In this document: positions 36,047-43,795 of the stretch, one piece after another | How positions within the stretch are numbered: position 1 is the first letter of the stretch | How the letters are laid out: every line of letters starts with the position of its first letter | Source of the DNA: JABMOV01 sp964654545 | GTDB lineage: Bacteria > Fidelibacterota > Marinisomatia > Marinisomatales > JABMOV01 | Reading direction: 5' to 3' | Assembly: GCA_964654545.1 (NCBI GenBank) | Contig: CAZZIU010000009.1 | Span: 37,934-101,933, forward strand | Length of the DNA stretch: 64,000 nt | The notes under the pieces: model-generated | The model's input: the letters and a program-made list of their open reading frames with translations, nothing else | The model's database searches: none | Told to the model about the DNA's origin: nothing | Position numbers and translations under genes: made by a program

Positions 36047-37072
36047 TCAATCCATGGAATCCTTAAATCCATAAATTAAAAGCAAAGATACAAGAAAGAG
36101 GACAACGGCCCCAACTTGATGCAAAACAGCCAGTTTAATATTGATTACAGATAATAAGGTAAACAGCCCCAATAAAAACTGAATTATAACGATTAATGCT
36201 GCCAGGTTTATGGATCGCTTTTGGAAAGGCGTCAATTCTTTTTTTCTTAAGGCAGACCAAAGGATCATCACCAATAGAGTAACAAGAACTCCTAGCCATC
36301 GATGGATAAATTGTACCGTCATATTGGTGCTGAAAATATTAGTCCACCAAGGATGCAGTGTAAACAATCCTTCCGGAATAAGCTGACCATTCATGAGTGG
36401 AAAAGTATTCCAACCAATGCCGGCTTTTAACCCGGCAGTAAATGCTCCCCACACTATTTGTATCAAAATCAAAAATGGTAAAAGCTTGAGCACTATCTTC
36501 GTCCAACTCCTTAAGGTAATCACTTTGGAATATGGGGAAATAAAATACACCAGATATGTCCAAAAGATGTACGCTATCAACACGATTGCCAACAGCAAGT
36601 GGGTAGCCAGACGATAATGACTTACAAATGGATTATCCACCAACCCGCTTTTCACCATAAACCAGCCAACAAAACCCTGTAAACCACCCAAAAGAAATAG
36701 TATAAGAAGATTTTTAGTGCTTCCTGGTGGTAATGACTTTTTTATGTAAAAGAAAATAAAAGGAAACACAAAATAAAAACCAAGAAAACGTCCGATTAAT
36801 CGATGGATATATTCCCAAAAATATATCCATTTGAATTCATGAAGGCCCATTTCATGATTGATCTTTTGGTATTCGGGGTATTGCTTATAATTCTCGAATT
36901 CAGCAATCCACTGGTCATGGTTCAGCGGTGGTAAAATACCGCTAATCGGTTTCCATTCCACAATCGATAAGCCGGAGTGGGTCAGGCGAGTTACACCTCC
37001 GATAGCAACCATAAGTAAAATGAGAAAACAGGCACTAATTAGCCAATAACCGATAAGTTTGTTCAGATTCAT
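36047..37072 (-). CDS. ctaA: Heme A synthase (COX15/CtaA family)
   Basis: 341 residues with eight membrane segments. It oxidises heme O to heme A. Candidate heme-ligand histidines appear in 'YIHRLIGR', 'LATHLLLA', 'FIHRWLGV' and 'VLHQVGAV'. The N-terminal 'IGGVTRLTHSGLSIVEW' and the long first loop are typical of the COX15 type in alpha-proteobacteria and FCB. cbb3 oxidases do not use heme A, so this gene implies an aa3-type or other A-family oxidase elsewhere in the genome. It converges on ccoH with a 13-base gap. Confidence 0.92.
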   Translation of the reverse strand: MNLNKLIGYWLISACFLILLMVAIGGVTRLTHSGLSIVEWKPISGILPPLNHDQWIAEFENYKQYPEYQKINHEMGLHEFKWIYFWEYIHRLIGRFLGFYFVFPFIFFYIKKSLPPGSTKNLLILFLLGGLQGFVGWFMVKSGLVDNPFVSHYRLATHLLLAIVLIAYIFWTYLVYFISPYSKVITLRSWTKIVLKLLPFLILIQIVWGAFTAGLKAGIGWNTFPLMNGQLIPEGLFTLHPWWTNIFSTNMTVQFIHRWLGVLVTLLVMILWSALRKKELTPFQKRSINLAALIVIIQFLLGLFTLLSVINIKLAVLHQVGAVVLFLVSLLLIYGFKDSMD

Positions 37073-37107
37073 GGAGAAATATTAGAAAATAATTGAGTGA
37101 ATTATTA

Positions 37108-37530
37108 CTATTGGATTCCTTTAAGGAGACTCATTTCTTTTATTTCGCAAAGTGTTTTTTCTTCAAACAATTCGCGAATCGGTATTTTCACATCTTTCCA
37201 GAGATGATGAACGGCACACGGATTATCAGACCCGCACTCACTTAAACCCAAGATACATTTATCCAGAAAGTTTGTCCCTTCCAATAGAATGACCACGTCA
37301 ATCAACCGAAACGTGCAGGGGTCCTTTTTGATTTGTACCCCGCCATTAGGTCCCGTGTAAGAAGATAAAATATTATTTTTAATAAGAAATTGTGCAATTT
37401 TTGCTGTTTGGAAGTATGGCAGACCAAGATCCTCTGCCATGTTGCGGATTCGAATATATCCTTTCTCACTGCTATCCATGAGATAGAATAATATTTTAAT
37501 AGCATTTTCAGTTGTTTTACTTAAAAGCAT
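37108..37530 (-). CDS. Rrf2-family transcription regulator with Fe-S cysteine triad
   Basis: 140 residues. An N-terminal winged helix ('TENAIKILFYLMD', 'GLPYFQTAKIAQFL', wing 'YTGPNGGVQI') is followed by three cysteines in 'DKCILGLSECGSDNPC', spacing C-x6-C-x5-C. That triad holds a [2Fe-2S] or [4Fe-4S] cluster in NsrR, IscR and RirA. The neighbours (cbb3 genes, hemerythrin protein) favour an NsrR-like NO or oxygen sensor over IscR, because no isc genes are near. A dyad just upstream could be its own operator. Confidence 0.85.
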   Translation of the reverse strand: MLLSKTTENAIKILFYLMDSSEKGYIRIRNMAEDLGLPYFQTAKIAQFLIKNNILSSYTGPNGGVQIKKDPCTFRLIDVVILLEGTNFLDKCILGLSECGSDNPCAVHHLWKDVKIPIRELFEEKTLCEIKEMSLLKGIQ

Positions 37531-37551
37531 GCAATTTTCCGAATTGAGTAA

Positions 37552-37573
37552 TATCTTATTTTGAAATTAGATA
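37552..37573. promoter_or_regulatory. Dyad upstream of the Rrf2 gene, candidate autoregulatory operator
   Basis: TATCT-N-ATTT-NN-AAAT-N-AGATA is symmetric at 18 of 22 positions and ends 22 bases before the Rrf2 start. The ATTT..AAAT centre with GAT/ATC-like outer parts recalls NsrR and related Rrf2 sites. Assignment to this regulator is inferred from position. Confidence 0.4.
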
Positions 37574-37653
37574 AACAGTTACCAGCACAATTTACATATT
37601 TATGAGTATAAATTCATCAATAGGAAAAAATATTCAACAGTTTCATAATTGAA

Positions 37654-37683
37654 TAAAAAAATCCCGGCTCATTACCGGGATTT
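37654..37683 (-). terminator. Rho-independent terminator of trxA
   Basis: On the minus strand, TCCCGG and CCGGGA flank a seven-base loop and are followed by a run of T (the A-run 37654-37661 on the plus strand). It lies directly behind the thioredoxin stop. Confidence 0.9.
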
Positions 37684-37691
37684 GAAATGCC

Positions 37692-38048
37692 TTAATTTAC
37701 GTCTAATACATCGTTCATAGCCTGAACAATGCTAGGTTTTGGGAGTGCCCCAACAGCCATTTGAGGTTTATCATTTAACGGTACAAACAACATGGATGGA
37801 ATACTTCTGATTCCAAATGCCCCAGCTAATTCCTGCTCCTTTTCGGTGTCAACTTTGTAGATATTGACTTTACCATCATATTCAGTAGATAATTCATCCA
37901 GAATAGGAGCAACCATCTTACAGGGACCACACCAGTCTGCATAGAAATCTATGATACAGGGGAGATTCCCTTCAAACTTCCACTCTTTATTTTCTTCGTA
38001 ATTATATACTTTTTCTAAAAAAGTATCTTTTGACAAATGTTCAATCAT
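37692..38048 (-). CDS. trxA: Thioredoxin
   Basis: 118 residues with the 'WCGPCKMVAP' active site and a cis-proline in 'IRSIPSMLFV'. It reduces cytoplasmic protein disulfides and could feed electrons to DsbD at the start of the window. The N-terminal extension ('FLEKVYNYEENKEWKFEG') is typical of FCB thioredoxins, where the fold begins slightly later. It is transcribed alone and closed by its own terminator. Confidence 0.93.
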   Translation of the reverse strand: MIEHLSKDTFLEKVYNYEENKEWKFEGNLPCIIDFYADWCGPCKMVAPILDELSTEYDGKVNIYKVDTEKEQELAGAFGIRSIPSMLFVPLNDKPQMAVGALPKPSIVQAMNDVLDVN

Positions 38049-38201
38049 AATTTTTTCCTTATTTGGTCATTCACTATGGGTAGATGGATAAAACATTGAG
38101 AGGTTACATCCTCGGGGTGATAATATTGCAAATAGAGCAACTCAGGAATAGCGTTTTGGTATTTTTAGAATAGTGAGGTAATGAAGGGATAGGTTTTAAA
38201 A

Positions 38202-39026
38202 TCAACTGTCTTTTTTGTGAATATACACATCTTGCTGCGGGAATGGGATTGTGATTCCTTCTTTATCAAATCGTGTCTTTATTTCCTCAGTCAGACGGAA
38301 ATATACATTCCAATAATCAGTTGTTTTCACCCATGGGCGTATAACAATATCGACACTGCTATCACCTAGTTTGGACACTGCAATCACCGGGGCAGGATCA
38401 GGGAGAATTTCCGAGTATGTTGATAAAATAGATTGCAGTATATTTTTTGTCTTTTCCAAATCATCGGCATAACTCACACCAACAGTCAGATCTATTCGAC
38501 GTGACTCTTCGGTGGTGAAGTTTATTATATTATCTCCGGTCAGTTTTGCATTTGGAACCACGACTTTTTTATTGTCTGGGGTCATCAAAATAGTCGAGAA
38601 TATTTGTATTTCTTTAACAGTGCCGGCGACTCCCCCACCTTCGATATAATCACCCGCCTTAAAAGGACGGAAAAAAATTATAAGGAATCCTGCTGCGAAA
38701 TTAGATAAGGACCCCTGAAATGCCAGGGCAACCGATAATCCGATCGCACCAATGATCGCTACAAAAGATCCTGTTTGAATTCCAAGTTGTCCTAATGCCG
38801 CAATAATGAAGAAAACTAAAAATCCGTAATAAATTATGTTTGCAATAAATGATGAAATCGTAACATCCATCTGGGTTCGTTTTGTCATTCTAAGGAAAAG
38901 GGATTTCGCCACACCTGAAACAATTCTGCCGAATATTAGAATTGCCAGAGCAGCTAGTATTTTTAAACCATAGTTCATAATCATTGATTGTGCGATGGAA
39001 ATAAGATTTTCTAATTGCCAGTTCAT
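38202..39026 (-). CDS. Small-conductance mechanosensitive channel, MscS family
   Basis: 274 residues, the standard small MscS size. Three N-terminal membrane helices end in the pore helix 'GAIGLSVALAFQGSLSNFAAG'-like segment (about 94-113). The cytoplasmic beta domain begins 'FKAGDYIEGGGVAGTVKEI' and contains 'VVPNAKLTGDNIINF'. It opens under membrane tension to release solutes during osmotic downshock. It stands alone, with 150-200 bases on each side without a gene. Confidence 0.93.
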   Translation of the reverse strand: MNWQLENLISIAQSMIMNYGLKILAALAILIFGRIVSGVAKSLFLRMTKRTQMDVTISSFIANIIYYGFLVFFIIAALGQLGIQTGSFVAIIGAIGLSVALAFQGSLSNFAAGFLIIFFRPFKAGDYIEGGGVAGTVKEIQIFSTILMTPDNKKVVVPNAKLTGDNIINFTTEESRRIDLTVGVSYADDLEKTKNILQSILSTYSEILPDPAPVIAVSKLGDSSVDIVIRPWVKTTDYWNVYFRLTEEIKTRFDKEGITIPFPQQDVYIHKKDS

Positions 39027-39231
39027 GTTTTCCTCAATGTGATTTTTCTTATATAAATTAGGTAAAATTAATGGAATGAATCATAGATTGTTTCAATTAT
39101 TCTTCCTTCGACCAAATAGAAACATGGATTATGTCGCTTTCTGATAATATGATCGCATTTCGGTTTTGGTATCATAATCATGTTTAATAAATAAAAAATC
39201 TCACATATAACCTTTCTATGTCATAACTATT

Positions 39232-40380
39232 TTAATAAAGCTCATATTTTACCAGACGACCGTCTAATCCGCCGTTTCTCAAAGGTTTTTTCCAAGTAGG
39301 ACGCAAACCAATGTTTTTAATATATTTTCTTTCTCCAAAGTAAATATAGGCACGGGAATTGGTACATTTCTGTTTCAAAAAATCACCGAATTGTTTATAA
39401 AAGTCACTCAAATCATCAATCGCATTTAATCGAATTCCATACGGAGGATTCGCTATAATTGTTTTCTCTTTCATGTCATCAATATCAAAAACATTTTTGA
39501 TACTGAATGTAATTTCATCGTTCTTACACACTAACTCTGCATTCATTTTTGCGGCTGCAATCGCGTGGGGATCAATATCACTACCGGAAATTATTCCCTG
39601 TTTAATAGACTGAATGTTAGTGTCACGTTCCATTTTTATTTTATTCCACATTTTCTTGTTGAAGTCCGGCAGAAAAGTGAAACCGAAGTTTTTTCTCAAA
39701 TATGCGGGAGGCGTTTTGGTGGAATAAATATAAGCCTCAGTCAATAACGTTCCCGAACCACAAAAGGGATCAACCAGAAATGTTTGTTGATCCCATTCAG
39801 CCATATGTATAATTGCGGCAGCGAGAGTTTCAATCATTGGAGCTTCTACTTGTTTCTTGCGATACCCTCGGCGATGTAACGCTCCCCCGGATGCATCAAT
39901 ACTAATTGTAGCTTTGTTATTTTCAATATGTAGATTTATCCACACATCCGGTTGGCGCGTATCCACAGATGGTCTTTTACCGGTTTTATCTCGAAAATAA
40001 TCCGAAATTGCATCTTTTAGACGAAGCGATGCATAATGAGAATGAGTTATATTGCTATTGGCAACGCTAGAAAACACCGCGAACGTATTGTGGGAAGAAA
40101 GAAAATCGCTCCAGGGAATTTCTTTTGCCGTTTTGTACAGATATTTATCAGAATGACAATCAAATAATATAATCGGCGCCAATACGCGATTGAGCAACTG
40201 ACTGTTGTAGACAATGGTGTACAATATATCCTTAGTTGATTCGAAATACAATCCACGATAGGCAGGCTGTACTTTCGTTGCACCCAGATTCTGTAATTCC
40301 TGCTCTGCAAGATCCTTTATTTCATCTGCCACCTGGGCAAAATACCGATCGTATTTCTGATAATGGTATAAATTGGCCAT
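39232..40380 (-). CDS. THUMP-domain RNA methyltransferase (RlmL-type)
   Basis: 382 residues from ATG 40380; the GTG three bases earlier is possible, but the ATG sits in a TGATG junction with the upstream flavoprotein. A ferredoxin-like and THUMP module (about 10-160) binds RNA. The methyltransferase domain has the SAM motif 'DPFCGSGTLLTEA' and the catalytic 'ANPPYGIRL', the N-P-P-Y signature of guanine N2-methylation. It corresponds to the N-terminal half of RlmL (m2G2445 of 23S rRNA) or to a Trm14-like enzyme. It would use SAM made by MetK. Confidence 0.87.
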   Translation of the reverse strand: MANLYHYQKYDRYFAQVADEIKDLAEQELQNLGATKVQPAYRGLYFESTKDILYTIVYNSQLLNRVLAPIILFDCHSDKYLYKTAKEIPWSDFLSSHNTFAVFSSVANSNITHSHYASLRLKDAISDYFRDKTGKRPSVDTRQPDVWINLHIENNKATISIDASGGALHRRGYRKKQVEAPMIETLAAAIIHMAEWDQQTFLVDPFCGSGTLLTEAYIYSTKTPPAYLRKNFGFTFLPDFNKKMWNKIKMERDTNIQSIKQGIISGSDIDPHAIAAAKMNAELVCKNDEITFSIKNVFDIDDMKEKTIIANPPYGIRLNAIDDLSDFYKQFGDFLKQKCTNSRAYIYFGERKYIKNIGLRPTWKKPLRNGGLDGRLVKYELY

Positions 40381-41042
40381 CACACAAAATCGGCTATCTC
40401 TTTAAGCCCTTTCTTAGAAATATCCGGCACCTTTGCATCGACGGCAGGATAACCGCAGACAACCAGCATGTATGGTTTATCCGTTTTGGGTCTTTGCAGT
40501 ATACCATTGAGGAAATCCATGGGACTTGGCGTATAGGTAAGGGTTGCTATACCGGCATAGTGCAATGCCGATATGAGCATTCCGGTAGCAAGCCCAACCG
40601 ACTCTGTGGGATAATATGTTTTTTGTTTATTTCCAGCGTAATCCAGGACAGATTTTTTTTGAAAAACGGCGATATGGCAAGGGGCGCTATCAAGAAAATG
40701 TTTATCTTGTGATGTTCCGATTGGCTCAAGTGCTTTTAGCCATTCCTCCGGGGCTCGATGAGTGTAAAAATCGTTTTCACGGATTTCAGCCTCAACACGG
40801 ATTTTGTGACGAATTTTTTCATCGGTTACCACCACAAAATGCCAGGGCTGTAAGTTTGCTCCGCTGGGGGCGGTGCCAGCTGTTTTTATGGCGTTGGAAA
40901 TGACTTCCATTGGTAGAGGGTCGGTTGAAAATTCTCGTACGGTCCTTCTAGTGGACATCACATCAAAAAACTGTTGAGATTTTTCGATCATTTCTTCGAT
41001 TGAAACCCGTGTGAAATCAAGTGGGAAAAATTGGTAATTCAT
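40380..41042 (-). CDS. Nitroreductase-fold flavoprotein, iodotyrosine deiodinase-like
   Basis: 220 residues of the FMN-dependent nitroreductase superfamily ('RRTVREFSTDPLP', 'TAGTAPSGANLQPWHF'). It resembles animal iodotyrosine deiodinase more than NfsA/NfsB types: 'YYPTESVGLATGMLI', 'ALHYAGIATLTYTPSPM' and 'MLVVCGYPAVDAKVP' follow the IYD pattern. Residues that in IYD grip the amino-acid part of halotyrosine appear kept: E89 and Y93 in 'RENDFYTHR', and K114 before 'HFLDSAP'. Reductive dehalogenation of halotyrosine is therefore a plausible activity, as shown for some bacterial homologues. It is coupled by TGATG to the methyltransferase gene. Confidence 0.82.
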   Translation of the reverse strand: MNYQFFPLDFTRVSIEEMIEKSQQFFDVMSTRRTVREFSTDPLPMEVISNAIKTAGTAPSGANLQPWHFVVVTDEKIRHKIRVEAEIRENDFYTHRAPEEWLKALEPIGTSQDKHFLDSAPCHIAVFQKKSVLDYAGNKQKTYYPTESVGLATGMLISALHYAGIATLTYTPSPMDFLNGILQRPKTDKPYMLVVCGYPAVDAKVPDISKKGLKEIADFV

Positions 41043-41170
41043 AAAGCAACCTTGTGGTTAGGGTTCACAAACCTTTGTCAAAGCTAATTCTTCCGGGGTT
41101 GTTTGGGCAAATGGCATATTTGAATGATACCTTGAATTCCAGTCACATTTTGGATTAGTAATTCGCAAAC

Positions 41171-42142
41171 ATGAATCTGTACGTAATTTTTATCATGGTT
41201 TCTGATTCAATTCTGGCAATACTGGGTCCTACTGCATCTGGAAAAACCGGTCTCGCAGTTATGGTTGCCAAATACCTGGGCGGAGAGATTGTGGGATTAG
41301 ATTCGCGGCAAATATATCAAATGATGTCTATAGGCACCGCCCAACCTGCATCCGACGAGCAGGACGGAATTCCTCATCATCTCATAGGATTTCTGTCACC
41401 TGAAAAAACAATATCGGCTGGAGCATATGCAAAACTTGTTTTTCAATCCGTAGCAAAGATACGTGAAAGAGGAAATGTCCCTATTATCTGTGGAGGTGCG
41501 GGTTTGTATTATCGTGCCGTGACAAAAGGTATATTTAAAGGAAGTGTCACAGACCTTGATGCACGGAAGAAATTAAATGACCAATACGATAAGGATGGAG
41601 GTCAAGCGCTACTGGATAGATTGAGTAAGATTGATCCGGACTATGCGAGCATTACCCATCAGAACAATAGAAAACGACTGGTACGTGCCCTTGAGATATA
41701 TCATGCGACAGGCAAGACTCCGACCCAGCATTTTTTGGATCAGAAAAAATCAGATGAAAAGGGATTGGATCCCGTTTCAATATTACTGCTACCTGAGATG
41801 AATTATCTTGAAGAACGAATTCGACAACGCACAATAGAGATGCTGGAACGAGGGTGGGTAGATGAGGTCAAAAAACTAAAAAGTCATTTTCCATCTGCTC
41901 CGCTACCACCGCTGGATTCGATTGGATATCGTGAAATTCAAAAATACATCGCGGATGATCAATCAATGGATTCACTAATAGATGAAATCGTCCTTCGTAC
42001 ACGCCAATTTGCAAAGCGTCAAATCCAATGGTTTCGGCATGAGACTGTGGACGCAACGCTTCCCATCACTGCGTCGACCACATCAGAAGATCTAGTCAGT
42101 CAGGTTCTTCAGATTTATTATAGACAAGTACCGTCTAAATAA
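41171..42142 (+). CDS. miaA: tRNA dimethylallyltransferase
   Basis: 323 residues from ATG 41171, or 315 from ATG 41195; neither has a clear ribosome-binding site, and the shorter start gives the usual MiaA N-terminus. The P-loop 'GPTASGKTGLA', 'GLDSRQIYQMMSIGTAQP', the 'IICGGAGLYYRAV' strand and 'RNRKRLVRALEI'-like segment ('NRKRLVRALEI') identify the family. It adds a dimethylallyl group to A37 of tRNAs reading U-initial codons. It is divergent from the flavoprotein gene. Confidence 0.95.
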   Translation: MNLYVIFIMVSDSILAILGPTASGKTGLAVMVAKYLGGEIVGLDSRQIYQMMSIGTAQPASDEQDGIPHHLIGFLSPEKTISAGAYAKLVFQSVAKIRERGNVPIICGGAGLYYRAVTKGIFKGSVTDLDARKKLNDQYDKDGGQALLDRLSKIDPDYASITHQNNRKRLVRALEIYHATGKTPTQHFLDQKKSDEKGLDPVSILLLPEMNYLEERIRQRTIEMLERGWVDEVKKLKSHFPSAPLPPLDSIGYREIQKYIADDQSMDSLIDEIVLRTRQFAKRQIQWFRHETVDATLPITASTTSEDLVSQVLQIYYRQVPSK

Positions 42143-42199
42143 TTAATAAAACCACTTCGACTTTTCGATGGACTGAATGTAATTTTGCCACCGATGAAA

Positions 42200-42292
42200 C
42201 CCTTTAATCCGTTCCAGAGAGAAGGAAAGGGCACAACGAGAGCCTTATTGCAGGTAGATTGGGAAATCAATGACCTGCAGTAAGGCTTTTTT
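42200..42292 (+). promoter_or_regulatory. PyrR-type transcription attenuator
   Basis: A hairpin (CCCTTT 42200-42205 with AAAGGG 42226-42231) exposes TTCCAGAGAGAAGG, very close to the TCCAGAGAGG loop bound by PyrR in Bacillus pyr leaders. Downstream is a 15-pair terminator stem (42241-42255 with 42273-42287, one G-U) ending in a T-run. UMP-loaded PyrR should hold the first hairpin and favour termination. The pyrR start lies 19 bases beyond. Confidence 0.85.
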
Positions 42293-42310
42293 CATATTTG
42301 GAGAAAGCGT

Positions 42311-42856
42311 ATGAAAACAAAACTATTACTGGACGCTATGGCAATTAAGCGGTCCATTACCAGAATTGCCCATGAAATATTGGAAAGAAATAATGGGCCT
42401 GAAAATATTATTCTTGTGGGAATAATTACACGAGGTGTCCCGTTATCGAAACGTGTACAAGCTGTTATCAAATCCAGTACAGACGTACAGTTACTGTTGG
42501 GAACGGTGGATATAACATTTCACAGAGATGACTACCGTGAACGGCTGGTAGTACCGCAGGTGAAAGGAACGGATCTGCCAGCAGAAATTGATGGAAAGAC
42601 TGTAGTACTAGTTGATGATGTCCTTTTTTCCGGAAGAACAATACGTGCGGCAATCGAATCGTTACTGGCTTATGGTCGTCCGGCGAAAATTCAGCTTGCT
42701 GTTCTGGTAGATAGAGGTCATCGTGAGATGCCGATTCGTGCAGATTTTATTGGGAAAAATATTCCTACACACGGTGGTGAACATGTAAAAGTCCTATTAA
42801 AAGAGATAGATGAAAAAGACGCTGTTCAACTTATATCAACGGAGGGGGAGAACTGA
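42311..42856 (+). CDS. pyrR: PyrR, pyr operon attenuator and uracil phosphoribosyltransferase
   Basis: 181 residues of the type I phosphoribosyltransferase fold. The PRPP-binding loop is 'VVLVDDVLFSGRTIRA' (about 97-112). PyrR binds pyr mRNA in response to UMP and has a weak uracil phosphoribosyltransferase activity. The leader directly before it carries the matching RNA site, so this is an autoregulated pyrRBC operon. The pyrB start codon shares bases with its stop (TGATG). Confidence 0.95.
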   Translation: MKTKLLLDAMAIKRSITRIAHEILERNNGPENIILVGIITRGVPLSKRVQAVIKSSTDVQLLLGTVDITFHRDDYRERLVVPQVKGTDLPAEIDGKTVVLVDDVLFSGRTIRAAIESLLAYGRPAKIQLAVLVDRGHREMPIRADFIGKNIPTHGGEHVKVLLKEIDEKDAVQLISTEGEN

Positions 42857-43785
42857 TGTTAAAGAACAAACATCTGCTCGGACTGGAAGACACACCGGAG
42901 GAAGACATTCAGACAATCATTGATACTGCATTTAGGTTCAGGGAAGTGTTAGAGCGACCTATTAAAAAAGTACCTTCTTTGCAGGGAAAAACGGTCGTTA
43001 ATCTTTTTTTTGAAAATTCAACACGAACCAGAATCAGCTTCGAATTGGCTCAGAAAAGGCTCAGTGCAGATACGGTTAATTTTTCCGCATCCACCAGTAG
43101 TCTCAAGAAGGGCGAAACATTTAAAGATACGGCACAAAATATTGAAGCAATGAAAATTGATGCCGTCGTTATGCGTCACCCAACGCCGGGGGCACCGCTA
43201 CATTTAACGAAATATATTGATTCAATCGTCATCAATGCCGGTGACGGAACCCACGAACATCCAACACAAGCAATTCTGGATATGATGAGTCTCCAGGAGG
43301 TGTTTGGAAAAATTAAAGGTCTGAAAGTGGGGATTATTGGAGATATTAGCCATAGCCGTGTCGCTCTTAGCAACATTTTTGGTTTAATAAAAATGGGAGC
43401 GGAAGTCACTTTGTGCGGACCACCAACCCTTATTCCTCCGTATATCCAGGATTGTGGAGTGCAGGTCAACTATCGCGTGGATGAGGTTCTTGAGTGGGCA
43501 GATGCCGTAAATATACTGCGAATTCAGATGGAAAGAATGGGAGTTGGGTTATTCCCATCAATCAGGGAGTACAGGCGACAGTTCGGTATTACTGAAGAAA
43601 GACTAAAGGGAATCAAAAAGGAAATAGTTGTAATGCATCCCGGACCCATGAATCGTGGTGTGGAAATTGATAGTCGCGTTGCCGATAGCGATCAGGCAAT
43701 AATTCTTGACCAGGTTCTGAATGGAGTTGCATCTCGCATGGCAATACTATATCTCTACCTGGGTGGAAAATCTGAATTGAATTAA
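42856..43785 (+). CDS. pyrB: Aspartate carbamoyltransferase catalytic subunit
   Basis: 309 residues. It condenses carbamoyl phosphate and aspartate, the first committed pyrimidine step. Carbamoyl-phosphate binding is seen in 'FFENSTRTRISFELA' and 'STSSLKKGET', and the aspartate side in 'GDGTHEHPTQA' and 'HPGPMNRGVEI'. No regulatory subunit PyrI is in the window; control comes from the PyrR leader, as in Bacillus. Confidence 0.97.
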   Translation: MLKNKHLLGLEDTPEEDIQTIIDTAFRFREVLERPIKKVPSLQGKTVVNLFFENSTRTRISFELAQKRLSADTVNFSASTSSLKKGETFKDTAQNIEAMKIDAVVMRHPTPGAPLHLTKYIDSIVINAGDGTHEHPTQAILDMMSLQEVFGKIKGLKVGIIGDISHSRVALSNIFGLIKMGAEVTLCGPPTLIPPYIQDCGVQVNYRVDEVLEWADAVNILRIQMERMGVGLFPSIREYRRQFGITEERLKGIKKEIVVMHPGPMNRGVEIDSRVADSDQAIILDQVLNGVASRMAILYLYLGGKSELN

Positions 43786-43795
43786 AGGATTAACA

